From Methanobacteriota archaeon (GTDB taxonomy: Archaea; Thermoplasmatota; Poseidoniia; Poseidoniales; Thalassarchaeaceae), in assembly GCA_002686525.1 (NCBI GenBank), contig NZDA01000011.1:14082-19773 (forward strand): a stretch of 5,692 nt of DNA, written 5' to 3'. The notes under the pieces are model-generated. The model was not told the origin of the DNA, did not search any database, and saw only the letters and a list, made by a program, of their open reading frames with translations. The translations under genes were made by a program, and so were the position numbers. This document shows, one piece after another, positions 1 to 5,692 of the stretch (positions within the stretch are counted from its first letter, which is position 1; each line of letters starts with the position of its first letter).

Positions 1-3000
1 AACTCTCTCTTTATACCGAATATACGTTCTACAGGTAGATTAGCAGGAACCTGGAGTCTGGAAGTAAGTGACTCAAATTTACCCAATGGATGGACTTGGA
101 GTGATGAAACACCAGGAGGTCTTGAATCAATAGAGATAGGTGTCGGAGAAATTTGGAGTCCAAGACTGAGAATATCTGCGCCAAGTGATGCTCTAGGGTC
201 TGATTCCGGTTATTTGACACTGACTCTGACATTAGATGATGATTCTAATGTTTCAATTTCTGCTCTTGCAGCAGTAGAGGCAAATAGAACAAGAGGATTA
301 TCCATTAGAGGTCCTGATGGTACTGCTAATAGCCAAGGGTTTGGGCTTGTGGGAGAGTATGCAGATGCTTGGATTCTAATCCATAATCTTGGAAATGCGT
401 TAGAAAATCAAATTTTAATGGGGAATGGAGATACCTCATGGGGCAATGATTTAAGATTATTTGATTTACAAGATAACGAAATATTCGCTCTATCTTTAGA
501 CCCTGATGAAGTGATCTATGTTAAAGCACGATTAGCTGTTCCAAGCAGTGCTAATCTCGGAGATTCTGTCTCTACTGATCTCACATTATGTGTCAGCACA
601 GAGATTTGTCAAACGATTCAGATTTCATTCACTGCAACTGGAGTGATTACTGATGTTCATCAAAGATCAGTACCTGGAACGACACTTTCATGGGACATAT
701 CAGCCGACATGCCAGCGGGAGAAAATCAACTTGAATGGTCAATAAGTGAATCAGGATTGATTATTCCAGGATGGTCGTGGAGTACAACAGGAGACCTAGA
801 AATTATTGATGACTCATTGATTCTAACTAGATCTGGCTCTTCGAGGGTTTATGGTACAATTATTCTTGATCTACCTGCTGATGCCCCTCCTTCATATCAT
901 ACATTTTCTGATCAAAGTGAGCAATCTGTAAACCATATATTCCAATTCTCACTTGAAGTATTACAAATATATAGAGCGGAATTAACTATTACATCGCCGC
1001 AAGAACAGCCACATGAAGTTGAGGTTGAGGAAGATGTATTAGCGGTGATTAAGTTAGAAAATCCTGGTAATGGATTGGACATTTTTAGACTAAGTTCTGA
1101 GCTAATTACAAATTTCAACGATGATGATTTTGAAGTTGATGTTTCGTTTACTAGTAGTTCTGTAACTTTAGGTCCAGGAAGTCTTCAAACAATACCTGTA
1201 ATCATTAGACTACCAGAAAATACCCCTGCTAATACTCCAATTGAAATCATGATTATAATGACATCACAAGGAAATCAAAGTGTTCAAGATACTGAGATAA
1301 TTTCTCTTACAGCTAAGCAAGACCACAGGTGGGAGATTACCGGATTTTACCAAGGAATCGAAATTAGGAATAGTACTATTGTAACAGCACCAGGAGATAT
1401 TGATCAGGTTACTTTTAATGCAAAAAACATTGGAAATTTAGAAGATGAGTTGACTCTAGAAACTTCTGTTAACATCATATATTCAGGTTCAGATTATTCG
1501 ACAGGATGGAATGCATCAGGCACATCTATTGAAAGCATTGGAGTGAATGAAACAGGGAATCCATTTGTTTCATGGTCAGTTCCTGAGGATGCTTGGAATG
1601 GAACAATAATGCAGATTACAGTTAATGCTAATTCCAGAGGAGAAATTGTAGATACTATAATTTTCAATGTCGAAGTTCCACATATTAAACAATGGAGAGC
1701 AATCTCTAGTCAAGTGAACTTGGAAATAGAACCAACAGGTTCTTCTATTGATATTGAAATATTACAGATGGGCAATTCGCCATCAAATGCATATTCAACG
1801 GTCTATGTTAATGGCTCGAATGATTGGATTGTTGAAACGCCAGAAGAACTACCAATCCTATCTCCTGGAGAAAGTGCATTTATGACAATTAATATCACTC
1901 CTCCGCAAAGCGCACAACATGGAAAAACAGTCGAATTACATATCAGATTAAGGGAAGGAAACTCTCTATCTGAAACTATTGTCCCTCTAAGAGTTGCAGT
2001 GAATCATCAGTTTGAATTAGATGGACAAGGTCCATGGGTGATTTCAGAAAACGGAGGTTATCCTCATGCAACTCTCTTGAATCAAGGAAATGCTCCAAGT
2101 ACGATAACACTCAATGTGAGAAGTTTACCTTCAGGATGGAATGTTGTAGGCGAAACTACCACCGTTTTAGGAGTTGGTGAATTAAAAGGATTGCCAATCG
2201 AATTAATTCCTGATGATAATTGGGGTGGTGAGAGTTACACGATAAAAGTAGAAGCAATTGATGAGGCTGGTAATGTTGATGAAATATTACTTGACACTGT
2301 AAAACAGGATTATTCATGGGGTGTTTCTCCAGTAATTACAACGATTAGTGGAGATTACCAATTGCTGAAAATACATGGAACAAACTCAGAATCATCAGTT
2401 ATGGATGGCAGTCAAGGACTATTAAATTGGGATAATGATGGAGGTTGGCTATGGTTAGCTACACAGTCTATTCAGGATGGAGAAATCACCATAGATTCAA
2501 ATGAAGGTCTGGTTTATTCATCTTTCATAGTAGAAAAGACAAGCAGAACTGGTAGTTGTTCAATATCCGGAATTCAAGGAGATATTATTGCATACTGCAG
2601 AATTGATAATGGAACTGGATTATTTGACTACACCTTATTACTAGTTGATGATAATGGGAAATTATTAGATTCATTCTCGGGAACTCTTGAAGAAAATGAA
2701 TCCTTAGAGATTCATAATTTAACAACCATTAATTGGGATCCCGCTCCTGGGAAAAGAAACTTAATTATCAGGGCTCTGGACTCTAGAGGGATAGAATTTG
2801 CTAGTTTCGAAAAAGAATTTGACATAAGAAGATATGATTGGAATATAGGACTAACAGGAATTGAACTAGTGGAGACTGGCGGTAATCAACAGGTTCAGAT
2901 TACAACAATAAGAGAAAATCAAACCCTATTGAGTGATGCAGACTGTCTATTAGAAGTTAGTTCCGAAGGATATAATGAGAAGCATATAATTGATCCATCT

Positions 3001-3477
3001 GGAGTATACCTAAAACCGAAAATAGATCGTCCCAATCTTCCAGATGGTAGCGAATTAGTAATCAGATTCAGTTGTGCATTCCCTTGGGACATAGAGTCAG
3101 ATTTATCAGATAATGAAGTCAGAATAATTTTGACCGATGGAGGAAATAATGATGATGGAATCGAAGATTTGGAAACAGGTATTGCTGCAGCATCGCTAGT
3201 AATCGGCCTTTCTATTGCTTTGGCTTGGTTAGTTAAAAATCATAGAGAACGTAAAGAAATGTTGGAGATGACTGAGAAAGCAATCAAACAGCATTTATCC
3301 AATAAAAAGAATAATACTATTGTTGAAAAAACTACTTCTGAAGAAAGTATTTCGCTAGATAGCAGTCCTGAAATTGAAGAGAAGGAAATAGTTGAGGAAG
3401 TTATTGAAGAGGAAGAAGAAGTAGAAGAAGAACTAGATGAATTCGAACTCAGGTTGAGAAGACTTGGGAAATTATAA
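1..3477 (+). CDS. Giant modular cell-surface protein, C-terminally membrane-anchored (5' end outside window)
   Basis: The frame is open from base 1 to the TAA at 3475-3477. The 5' end is therefore missing and 1158 residues are visible; the TTG at 214 is an internal leucine codon, not a start. Nearly all of the visible protein is beta-rich, Ser/Thr/Asn/Gly-rich sequence in modules of about 100-120 residues. These carry the turn pattern 'N-x-GN', 'P-x-GW', 'L-x-PGE' and 'I-x-x-P' (for example residues 692-717), as in NEW3/CARDB-type Ig-like domains. Six cysteines fall in three close pairs (197/203, 853/866, 982/1025), and there are about 13 N-x-S/T sequons, both typical of an exported ectodomain. 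One hydrophobic helix (about 1059-1078) is followed by KNHRERK, so the tail is predicted inside. The roughly 80-residue tail is rich in Glu and ends in RLRRLGKL. No enzymatic motif is visible. Adhesion, a surface-layer role or ligand binding are possible, but the function is unknown. Membrane anchoring is confident; the domain family names are inference. Confidence 0.9.
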   Translation, partial: NSLFIPNIRSTGRLAGTWSLEVSDSNLPNGWTWSDETPGGLESIEIGVGEIWSPRLRISAPSDALGSDSGYLTLTLTLDDDSNVSISALAAVEANRTRGLSIRGPDGTANSQGFGLVGEYADAWILIHNLGNALENQILMGNGDTSWGNDLRLFDLQDNEIFALSLDPDEVIYVKARLAVPSSANLGDSVSTDLTLCVSTEICQTIQISFTATGVITDVHQRSVPGTTLSWDISADMPAGENQLEWSISESGLIIPGWSWSTTGDLEIIDDSLILTRSGSSRVYGTIILDLPADAPPSYHTFSDQSEQSVNHIFQFSLEVLQIYRAELTITSPQEQPHEVEVEEDVLAVIKLENPGNGLDIFRLSSELITNFNDDDFEVDVSFTSSSVTLGPGSLQTIPVIIRLPENTPANTPIEIMIIMTSQGNQSVQDTEIISLTAKQDHRWEITGFYQGIEIRNSTIVTAPGDIDQVTFNAKNIGNLEDELTLETSVNIIYSGSDYSTGWNASGTSIESIGVNETGNPFVSWSVPEDAWNGTIMQITVNANSRGEIVDTIIFNVEVPHIKQWRAISSQVNLEIEPTGSSIDIEILQMGNSPSNAYSTVYVNGSNDWIVETPEELPILSPGESAFMTINITPPQSAQHGKTVELHIRLREGNSLSETIVPLRVAVNHQFELDGQGPWVISENGGYPHATLLNQGNAPSTITLNVRSLPSGWNVVGETTTVLGVGELKGLPIELIPDDNWGGESYTIKVEAIDEAGNVDEILLDTVKQDYSWGVSPVITTISGDYQLLKIHGTNSESSVMDGSQGLLNWDNDGGWLWLATQSIQDGEITIDSNEGLVYSSFIVEKTSRTGSCSISGIQGDIIAYCRIDNGTGLFDYTLLLVDDNGKLLDSFSGTLEENESLEIHNLTTINWDPAPGKRNLIIRALDSRGIEFASFEKEFDIRRYDWNIGLTGIELVETGGNQQVQITTIRENQTLLSDADCLLEVSSEGYNEKHIIDPSGVYLKPKIDRPNLPDGSELVIRFSCAFPWDIESDLSDNEVRIILTDGGNNDDGIEDLETGIAAASLVIGLSIALAWLVKNHRERKEMLEMTEKAIKQHLSNKKNNTIVEKTTSEESISLDSSPEIEEKEIVEEVIEEEEEVEEELDEFELRLRRLGKL
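970..2841 (+). repeat. Array of diverged Ig-like protein modules with a recurring aromatic boundary motif
   Basis: This is a protein-level repeat inside the surface protein gene; the DNA is too diverged to align by eye. Module boundaries carry a short motif with an aromatic residue, usually preceded by Lys/Arg, Gln, His or Asp: QIYRAEL (Y324), KQDHRWEI (W444), HIKQWRAI (W565), VNHQFELD (F671), KQDYSWGV (W773) and RRYDWNIG (W947). Spacings are 120, 121, 106, 102 and 174 residues; the last interval is longer and holds the cysteine pair 853/866. Within modules a 'N-x-GN' turn follows about 25-45 residues after the boundary in most cases, and a 'PGE/PGS' turn comes later. I infer tandem domains that have diverged from a common ancestor. 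Confidence 0.5.
3175..3234 (+). other. Transmembrane helix of the surface protein
   Basis: Codons 1059-1078 encode an uninterrupted hydrophobic segment (TGIAAASLVIGLSIALAWLV). It is preceded by an acidic, Asn/Asp-rich stretch and followed by the basic KNHRERK. The charge balance predicts outside-to-inside (type I) orientation. It is the only strong membrane segment in the visible protein. No PGF-type archaeosortase signal or LPxTG motif is present, so anchoring is by the helix itself. Confidence 0.85.
3352..3477 (+). other. Acidic, Glu-rich cytoplasmic tail with basic/leucine end
   Basis: The last 40 or so codons encode a highly acidic run dominated by Glu and Val/Ile, built on GAA/GAG codons so that the DNA is purine-rich with repeated 'gaagaa' units. 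It is followed by DEFELRLRRLGKL at the very end. The regular spacing of Val/Ile/Leu between Glu residues suggests a long helix or short coiled coil. The abrupt change from acidic to basic at the last nine residues could be a docking or sorting motif; that is inference. Confidence 0.6.
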
Positions 3478-3484
3478 TCAAACT

Positions 3485-3488
3485 GGAG
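3485..3488 (+). promoter_or_regulatory. Ribosome binding site deciding the start of the 208-residue protein
   Basis: GGAG lies 8 bases before the ATG at 3497 and just after the stop codon of the surface protein gene. This spacing favours the ATG over an upstream in-frame TTG at 3464, which lies inside the preceding coding sequence and has no such site. Confidence 0.6.
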
Positions 3489-3496
3489 TTTTTGTT

Positions 3497-4123
3497 ATGG
3501 GAGAATATTTACCACCATCCGCGTTTTACACATTCGATCCAATTAGATATGATTTAATCGACCTTATTGAACCAATACTATCTTCTATTGGTGGAGATCA
3601 TAGTGAGATTAAGAAAATCATCAAGGAATCCAATGATATTAATAATTTAGAAGAAGGAAAAGAATCACCATTCGATCATTCTACAATGCTATTTCTTACT
3701 TCAATTGATTGGAAAGAAGGGGGAGGCTCTCCAGAGCCACTAGATAATGGAATTGCAAGAGACAGAATCGGTAGATTTCCGAGCGATACGGGAAATGCAA
3801 TCGAGTACATTTTGGAGTTCACAAGAGAAAAAGATGGAGAAATAAATTTCCATGAATTACTGATTAAACTAACTAACGGCCTATCCGCAGAAAATCTTGG
3901 AGAAGAAGGATTCGATAGGGGATTTGGAGGGATGGAACTTCTAGGTTGGCTAAATTTTGAAGAAGTTAAATTACTACTAGATTCAATGCATAGTGGGAGA
4001 TGGATGATTAAATCCAATGAAACTATTGATGGTGGAGTAAGAGATTCGCTGAGACACCTACAAACATTGTTGAAGGCCGCGAAAAGAAGAAAATGTGGAA
4101 TTCTAATGAGAAGGCACCAATAA
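3497..4123 (+). CDS. Unknown soluble protein with an EF-hand-like loop, 208 residues
   Basis: I do not recognise the family. The start is the ATG at 3497, chosen for its GGAG site; an in-frame TTG at 3464 would add 11 residues and overlap the previous gene. There is no signal peptide and no membrane segment, so the protein is probably cytoplasmic. The N-terminal half has amphipathic helices (about 15-45). A loop rich in Gly, Pro and Asp (about 73-96) follows, containing DWKEGGGSPEPLDNG and RDRIGRFP. Residues 101-125 (AIEYILEF, TREKDGEINFHE, LLIKL) fit an EF-hand helix-loop-helix: Glu at loop position 3, Asp at 5, Gly at 6, Ile at 8, Asn at 9, Glu at 12. However, Thr replaces the usual Asp at position 1, so calcium binding is doubtful. 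The C-terminal 16 residues are strongly basic (KAAKRRK, MRRH). It lies 19 bases after the surface protein gene, so the two are probably co-transcribed. Its stop codon directly abuts that of purC. Confidence 0.8.
   Translation: MGEYLPPSAFYTFDPIRYDLIDLIEPILSSIGGDHSEIKKIIKESNDINNLEEGKESPFDHSTMLFLTSIDWKEGGGSPEPLDNGIARDRIGRFPSDTGNAIEYILEFTREKDGEINFHELLIKLTNGLSAENLGEEGFDRGFGGMELLGWLNFEEVKLLLDSMHSGRWMIKSNETIDGGVRDSLRHLQTLLKAAKRRKCGILMRRHQ
4081..4093 (-). terminator. Candidate oligo-T terminator for the folD-purC transcript
   Basis: On the minus strand this reads TTTTCTTCTTTTC, about 31-43 bases past the purC stop. Archaeal RNA polymerase terminates at T-rich tracts in the non-template strand, often without a hairpin, so this is a plausible end point. 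It lies inside the opposing gene, where the same bases encode the Lys/Arg-rich end of the 208-residue protein. The T-tract may therefore simply reflect AAA/AGA codons. Confidence 0.3.
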
Positions 4124-5035
4124 TTAGAAATCGTTCCCAGTTAATCTTGAGTACATATCAGCATACAATTCTGCGGTTTTATCAATTATTTCTTGAGGCA
4201 ATGCAGGAATTGGGGGTTCTTCTGTACCTTGTTCCCTAGCTTTGTATAAATCATCATGGTGCCCTGTAGAGAGATAATGTCCTCGAACAAATTCTTTGGA
4301 AAGTTGTACTATCTCTCCTTGTTCATATTTATCAGCATCCCACCACCTATCTTCATCAAGAGTTCCAAATGAATCAACTAGTACAGGAACCCTGTTTGTA
4401 CCCAGAGCAAATTCTTTCTTACCATCGACATGAATTAATCCTCTTTTTCCTGCTTCAGAAGCAATAATTTTGTCAACTTCAACAACGATCGCGAGTATGG
4501 AATCAAATTCTTCGTCTGTCAAATTGGAAATTTCTAAAGCTTCCTTCCTATCTAATAATCTATCAAACTTTTCAAATTTAGTTGAGACTTCTAAATATGG
4601 CTCTGGTAATTTGATACCCTCATGAAGAACAGTTCCGGGCTCAAATCCAAACTCTTCAGCAGGAGCATCTCCTCTCTTGTATCTCCTCCAACCAGAACCA
4701 GCGAGATAGTGCCTACAAATTACTTCTAATGGGACGAAAACATTTTCTCTGTCTCTTGAAATTGCACCTGGTTCTCTAACGACGTCAAAACGACGAGCAC
4801 GAACTCTGTCTGGAGCGTTCATTTCGATGACATGGGTCTCACAAATTCCCGCTTTTTCTACCAATTCGAACCAGTAACAAGATGTTCTATTCAAAGATTC
4901 ACCTTTTCTCGGAATCAGACTTGGAATAATTTGATCGAATACGCTTATCTGATCGGTATACCTAAATTCAATAATATCCGGATCCTCTGTACTCCATACT
5001 TGCTTGACTTTACCATGATACAACATCTCAACCAT
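4124..5035 (-). CDS. purC: Phosphoribosylaminoimidazole-succinocarboxamide (SAICAR) synthase
   Basis: PurC joins CAIR and aspartate, using ATP, to give SAICAR in de novo purine synthesis; it is cytosolic. Numbering is from the ATG at 5035 (303 residues). LYHGKVKQVW (5-14) is the N-terminal ATP-binding strand-loop. TDQISVFDQ (27-35), IPRKGESLN (41-49) and FVPLEVICRHYLAGS (100-114, the family signature) are all present. STKFEKFDR (151-159) stands where many relatives have STKAExGEHDE. HVDGKKEFALG (202-212) stands for the usual ADTKFEFG, and VDSFGTLDEDRWW (220-232) for VDEVLTPDSSRFW. The C-terminal SKEFVRG and ALP-EII...Y-LTG elements are complete. Length fits the longer, yeast-like branch rather than the E. 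coli form of about 237. Start choice is uncertain: ATG 5035, ATG 5026 (begins MLYHGK) and TTG 5053 are in frame and none has a good Shine-Dalgarno. ATG is preferred, possibly leaderless or with a short leader. It is downstream of folD on the same strand, 60 bases apart. Confidence 0.95.
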   Translation of the reverse strand: MVEMLYHGKVKQVWSTEDPDIIEFRYTDQISVFDQIIPSLIPRKGESLNRTSCYWFELVEKAGICETHVIEMNAPDRVRARRFDVVREPGAISRDRENVFVPLEVICRHYLAGSGWRRYKRGDAPAEEFGFEPGTVLHEGIKLPEPYLEVSTKFEKFDRLLDRKEALEISNLTDEEFDSILAIVVEVDKIIASEAGKRGLIHVDGKKEFALGTNRVPVLVDSFGTLDEDRWWDADKYEQGEIVQLSKEFVRGHYLSTGHHDDLYKAREQGTEEPPIPALPQEIIDKTAELYADMYSRLTGNDF

Positions 5036-5063
5036 GACATAGGTCGAAGACAATAGCCCAATG

Positions 5064-5070
5064 AATATTA
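5064..5070 (-). promoter_or_regulatory. Possible TATA-like element upstream of purC
   Basis: TAATATT on the minus strand is centred about 32 bases before the A of the ATG at 5035. This is near the spacing expected if purC had its own archaeal promoter and an almost leaderless mRNA. No convincing purine-rich BRE precedes it and the whole spacer is AT-rich, so chance occurrence is likely. Read-through from folD is the simpler explanation of purC expression. Confidence 0.2.
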
Positions 5071-5088
5071 CTAATCAATAATCAGTAA
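5068..5088 (-). other. Small RNA hairpin in the folD-purC spacer
   Basis: Read on the minus strand, the 21 bases TTACTGATT-ATT-GATTAGTAA can form nine consecutive pairs around a three-base loop. Two of these are G-U pairs, which would be A-C mismatches on the opposite strand, so the hairpin forms only in the folD-purC transcript. It is nearly all A-U and therefore weak. A run of five T lies just before it, between the folD stop and the stem, rather than after it, so it does not look like a standard intrinsic terminator. Processing, attenuation or chance are all possible. Confidence 0.3.
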
Positions 5089-5095
5089 AAATTGG

Positions 5096-5692
5096 TCATT
5101 TCGTCTGAGATTCCGTGGCCATAATTGTATTTGACATTAACATTGCAATCGTCATAGGACCTACTCCCCCTGGAACCGGAGTAATATTACCTGCAACGTT
5201 TGAAACATCAATTTCCACATCTCCAACAAGTCTATATCCACTCTTTTTTGAAGAATCTTCGATACGATTAATTCCTACATCTATTACTGTAGCACCGGGT
5301 TTAATCCAGTCAGATTTGACAAACTCAGCTCTACCTATTGCAGCGACAACTATGTCTGATTTCCTACATATTTCCGGGAGATTTTTCGTTCTTGAATGTG
5401 CTATAGTAACTGTTGCATCAATTCCACGTTGAGCCAAAAGTAATGACATAGGCATTCCCACAATCCTAGACCTACCAATAACTAATGCATCTTTACCTGA
5501 TAAATTAATGTTAGAAACCTCTAGGATCTTCATAATTCCCGCTGGAGTACAAGGCAAAAGACCCGATGCATCTCCCTGAACCAATCTGCCAAGATTCATT
5601 GTATGGAAACCATCAACATCTTTTGCAGGTGAAATTCTTTCTGTAATTTTCGATTCATCAATTCCCTCGGGAAGAGGGCTCTGAACCAATAT
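5096..5692 (-). CDS. folD: Bifunctional methylenetetrahydrofolate dehydrogenase / methenyltetrahydrofolate cyclohydrolase (N-terminus outside window)
   Basis: FolD oxidises 5,10-methylene-THF with NAD(P) and hydrolyses the methenyl product to 10-formyl-THF, in the cytosol. The visible 198 residues begin at ILVQSPLP, matching the internal family motif ILVQLPLP. The frame is still open at the right edge, so roughly the first 95-100 residues, including the catalytic lysine region, are missing. The TTG at 5689 is that motif's leucine, not a start. KDVDGFH (24-30), PCTPAGIMK (47-55), GRSRIVGMP (73-81, the Rossmann dinucleotide loop), TVTIAHSRT (94-102), [12 protein letters not shown] (132-143) and PGGVGPMTI (174-182, the second FolD signature) are in the expected order. 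The reading frame is intact to TGA at 5096-5098. Odd points are minor: Ser replaces Leu in VQ-x-PLP, and GRA replaces the common GKP before FV (120-124). Its position before purC suits its role in supplying one-carbon units for purine synthesis. Confidence 0.95.
   Translation of the reverse strand: MLVQSPLPEGIDESKITERISPAKDVDGFHTMNLGRLVQGDASGLLPCTPAGIMKILEVSNINLSGKDALVIGRSRIVGMPMSLLLAQRGIDATVTIAHSRTKNLPEICRKSDIVVAAIGRAEFVKSDWIKPGATVIDVGINRIEDSSKKSGYRLVGDVEIDVSNVAGNITPVPGGVGPMTIAMLMSNTIMATESQTK

Noticed and set aside
214..216. TTG as the start of the surface protein
   Set aside because: The same frame is open back to base 1 and the upstream 71 codons encode the same kind of beta-rich module, so the gene simply enters from outside the window.
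29..232. Small open frames opposite the surface protein (29-232 and 912-1118) and opposite purC (4832-5056)
   Set aside because: All are in the shadow of well-supported coding frames, with no start signal or recognisable protein features.
3376..3440. Purine-rich 'gaagaa' run as a DNA microsatellite
   Set aside because: The run is imperfect and is explained by the Glu-rich tail, with mixed GAA/GAG and interspersed Val/Ile codons.
3725..3738. Perfect inverted repeat GGCTCT-CC-AGAGCC
   Set aside because: It lies inside the 208-residue coding sequence with no T-run after it and no adjacent gene boundary. It is more likely a by-product of the Gly-Ser-Pro-Glu-Pro codons.
3676..4017. Minus-strand open frame of 113 codons
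   Set aside because: Lies wholly antisense to the 208-residue gene. Its Ser/Pro-rich translation reflects Asp/Glu/Gly-rich codons on the other strand and it has no family motifs.
5051..5053. TTG start for purC giving 309 residues
   Set aside because: No ribosome binding site, and the extra residues precede the conserved N-terminus without any family similarity that I can see. Two ATGs lie closer to the conserved LYHGKVKQVW. It cannot be fully excluded.
5115..5432. Plus-strand open frame of 105 codons
   Set aside because: Antisense to folD, whose motifs account fully for this stretch.
5687..5689. TTG as the start of folD
   Set aside because: It is the leucine of the internal ILVQ-x-PLP motif; a full FolD needs about 95-100 more residues upstream.

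Overview
The window is AT-rich, gene-dense and most likely chromosomal DNA of a mesophilic archaeon. The best guess is a marine euryarchaeon of the Thermoplasmatota / Marine Group II-III (Poseidoniia) type. The reasons are a very large secreted modular protein held by one C-terminal membrane helix with a short acidic cytoplasmic tail, the absence of bacterial cell-wall sorting signals, purC with no Shine-Dalgarno in front of it, tight packing, and a divergent PurC. This assignment is inference; no rRNA or other marker is present.

Layout. Bases 1-3477 (+) hold the 3' part of a giant surface protein gene that enters from the left edge. The visible 1158 residues are a chain of beta-sandwich (Ig-like, NEW3/CARDB-like) modules of about 100-120 residues, then a transmembrane helix and an acidic tail. 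After 19 bases and a good ribosome binding site comes a 208-residue soluble protein of unknown family (3497-4123, +) with one degenerate EF-hand-like loop and a basic C-terminus. Its stop codon abuts the stop codon of purC (4124-5035, -), so the two transcription units converge with no spacer. Upstream of purC on the same strand is folD (5096-5692, -), whose N-terminal third lies beyond the right edge. The folD-purC spacer is 60 bases and contains a small hairpin able to form in the folD-purC transcript.

How the genes work together. FolD interconverts methylene-, methenyl- and 10-formyl-tetrahydrofolate. 10-formyl-THF is the one-carbon donor in folate-dependent purine synthesis, and PurC makes SAICAR in the same pathway, so folD-purC is a sensible two-gene housekeeping unit. 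The plus-strand pair is a separate unit: a cell-surface protein and a small, probably cytoplasmic partner or unrelated passenger. No mobile element, CRISPR array, tRNA or rRNA was seen. I found no clear evidence of a new defence or biosynthetic system. The least explained parts are the surface protein and its unknown neighbour.
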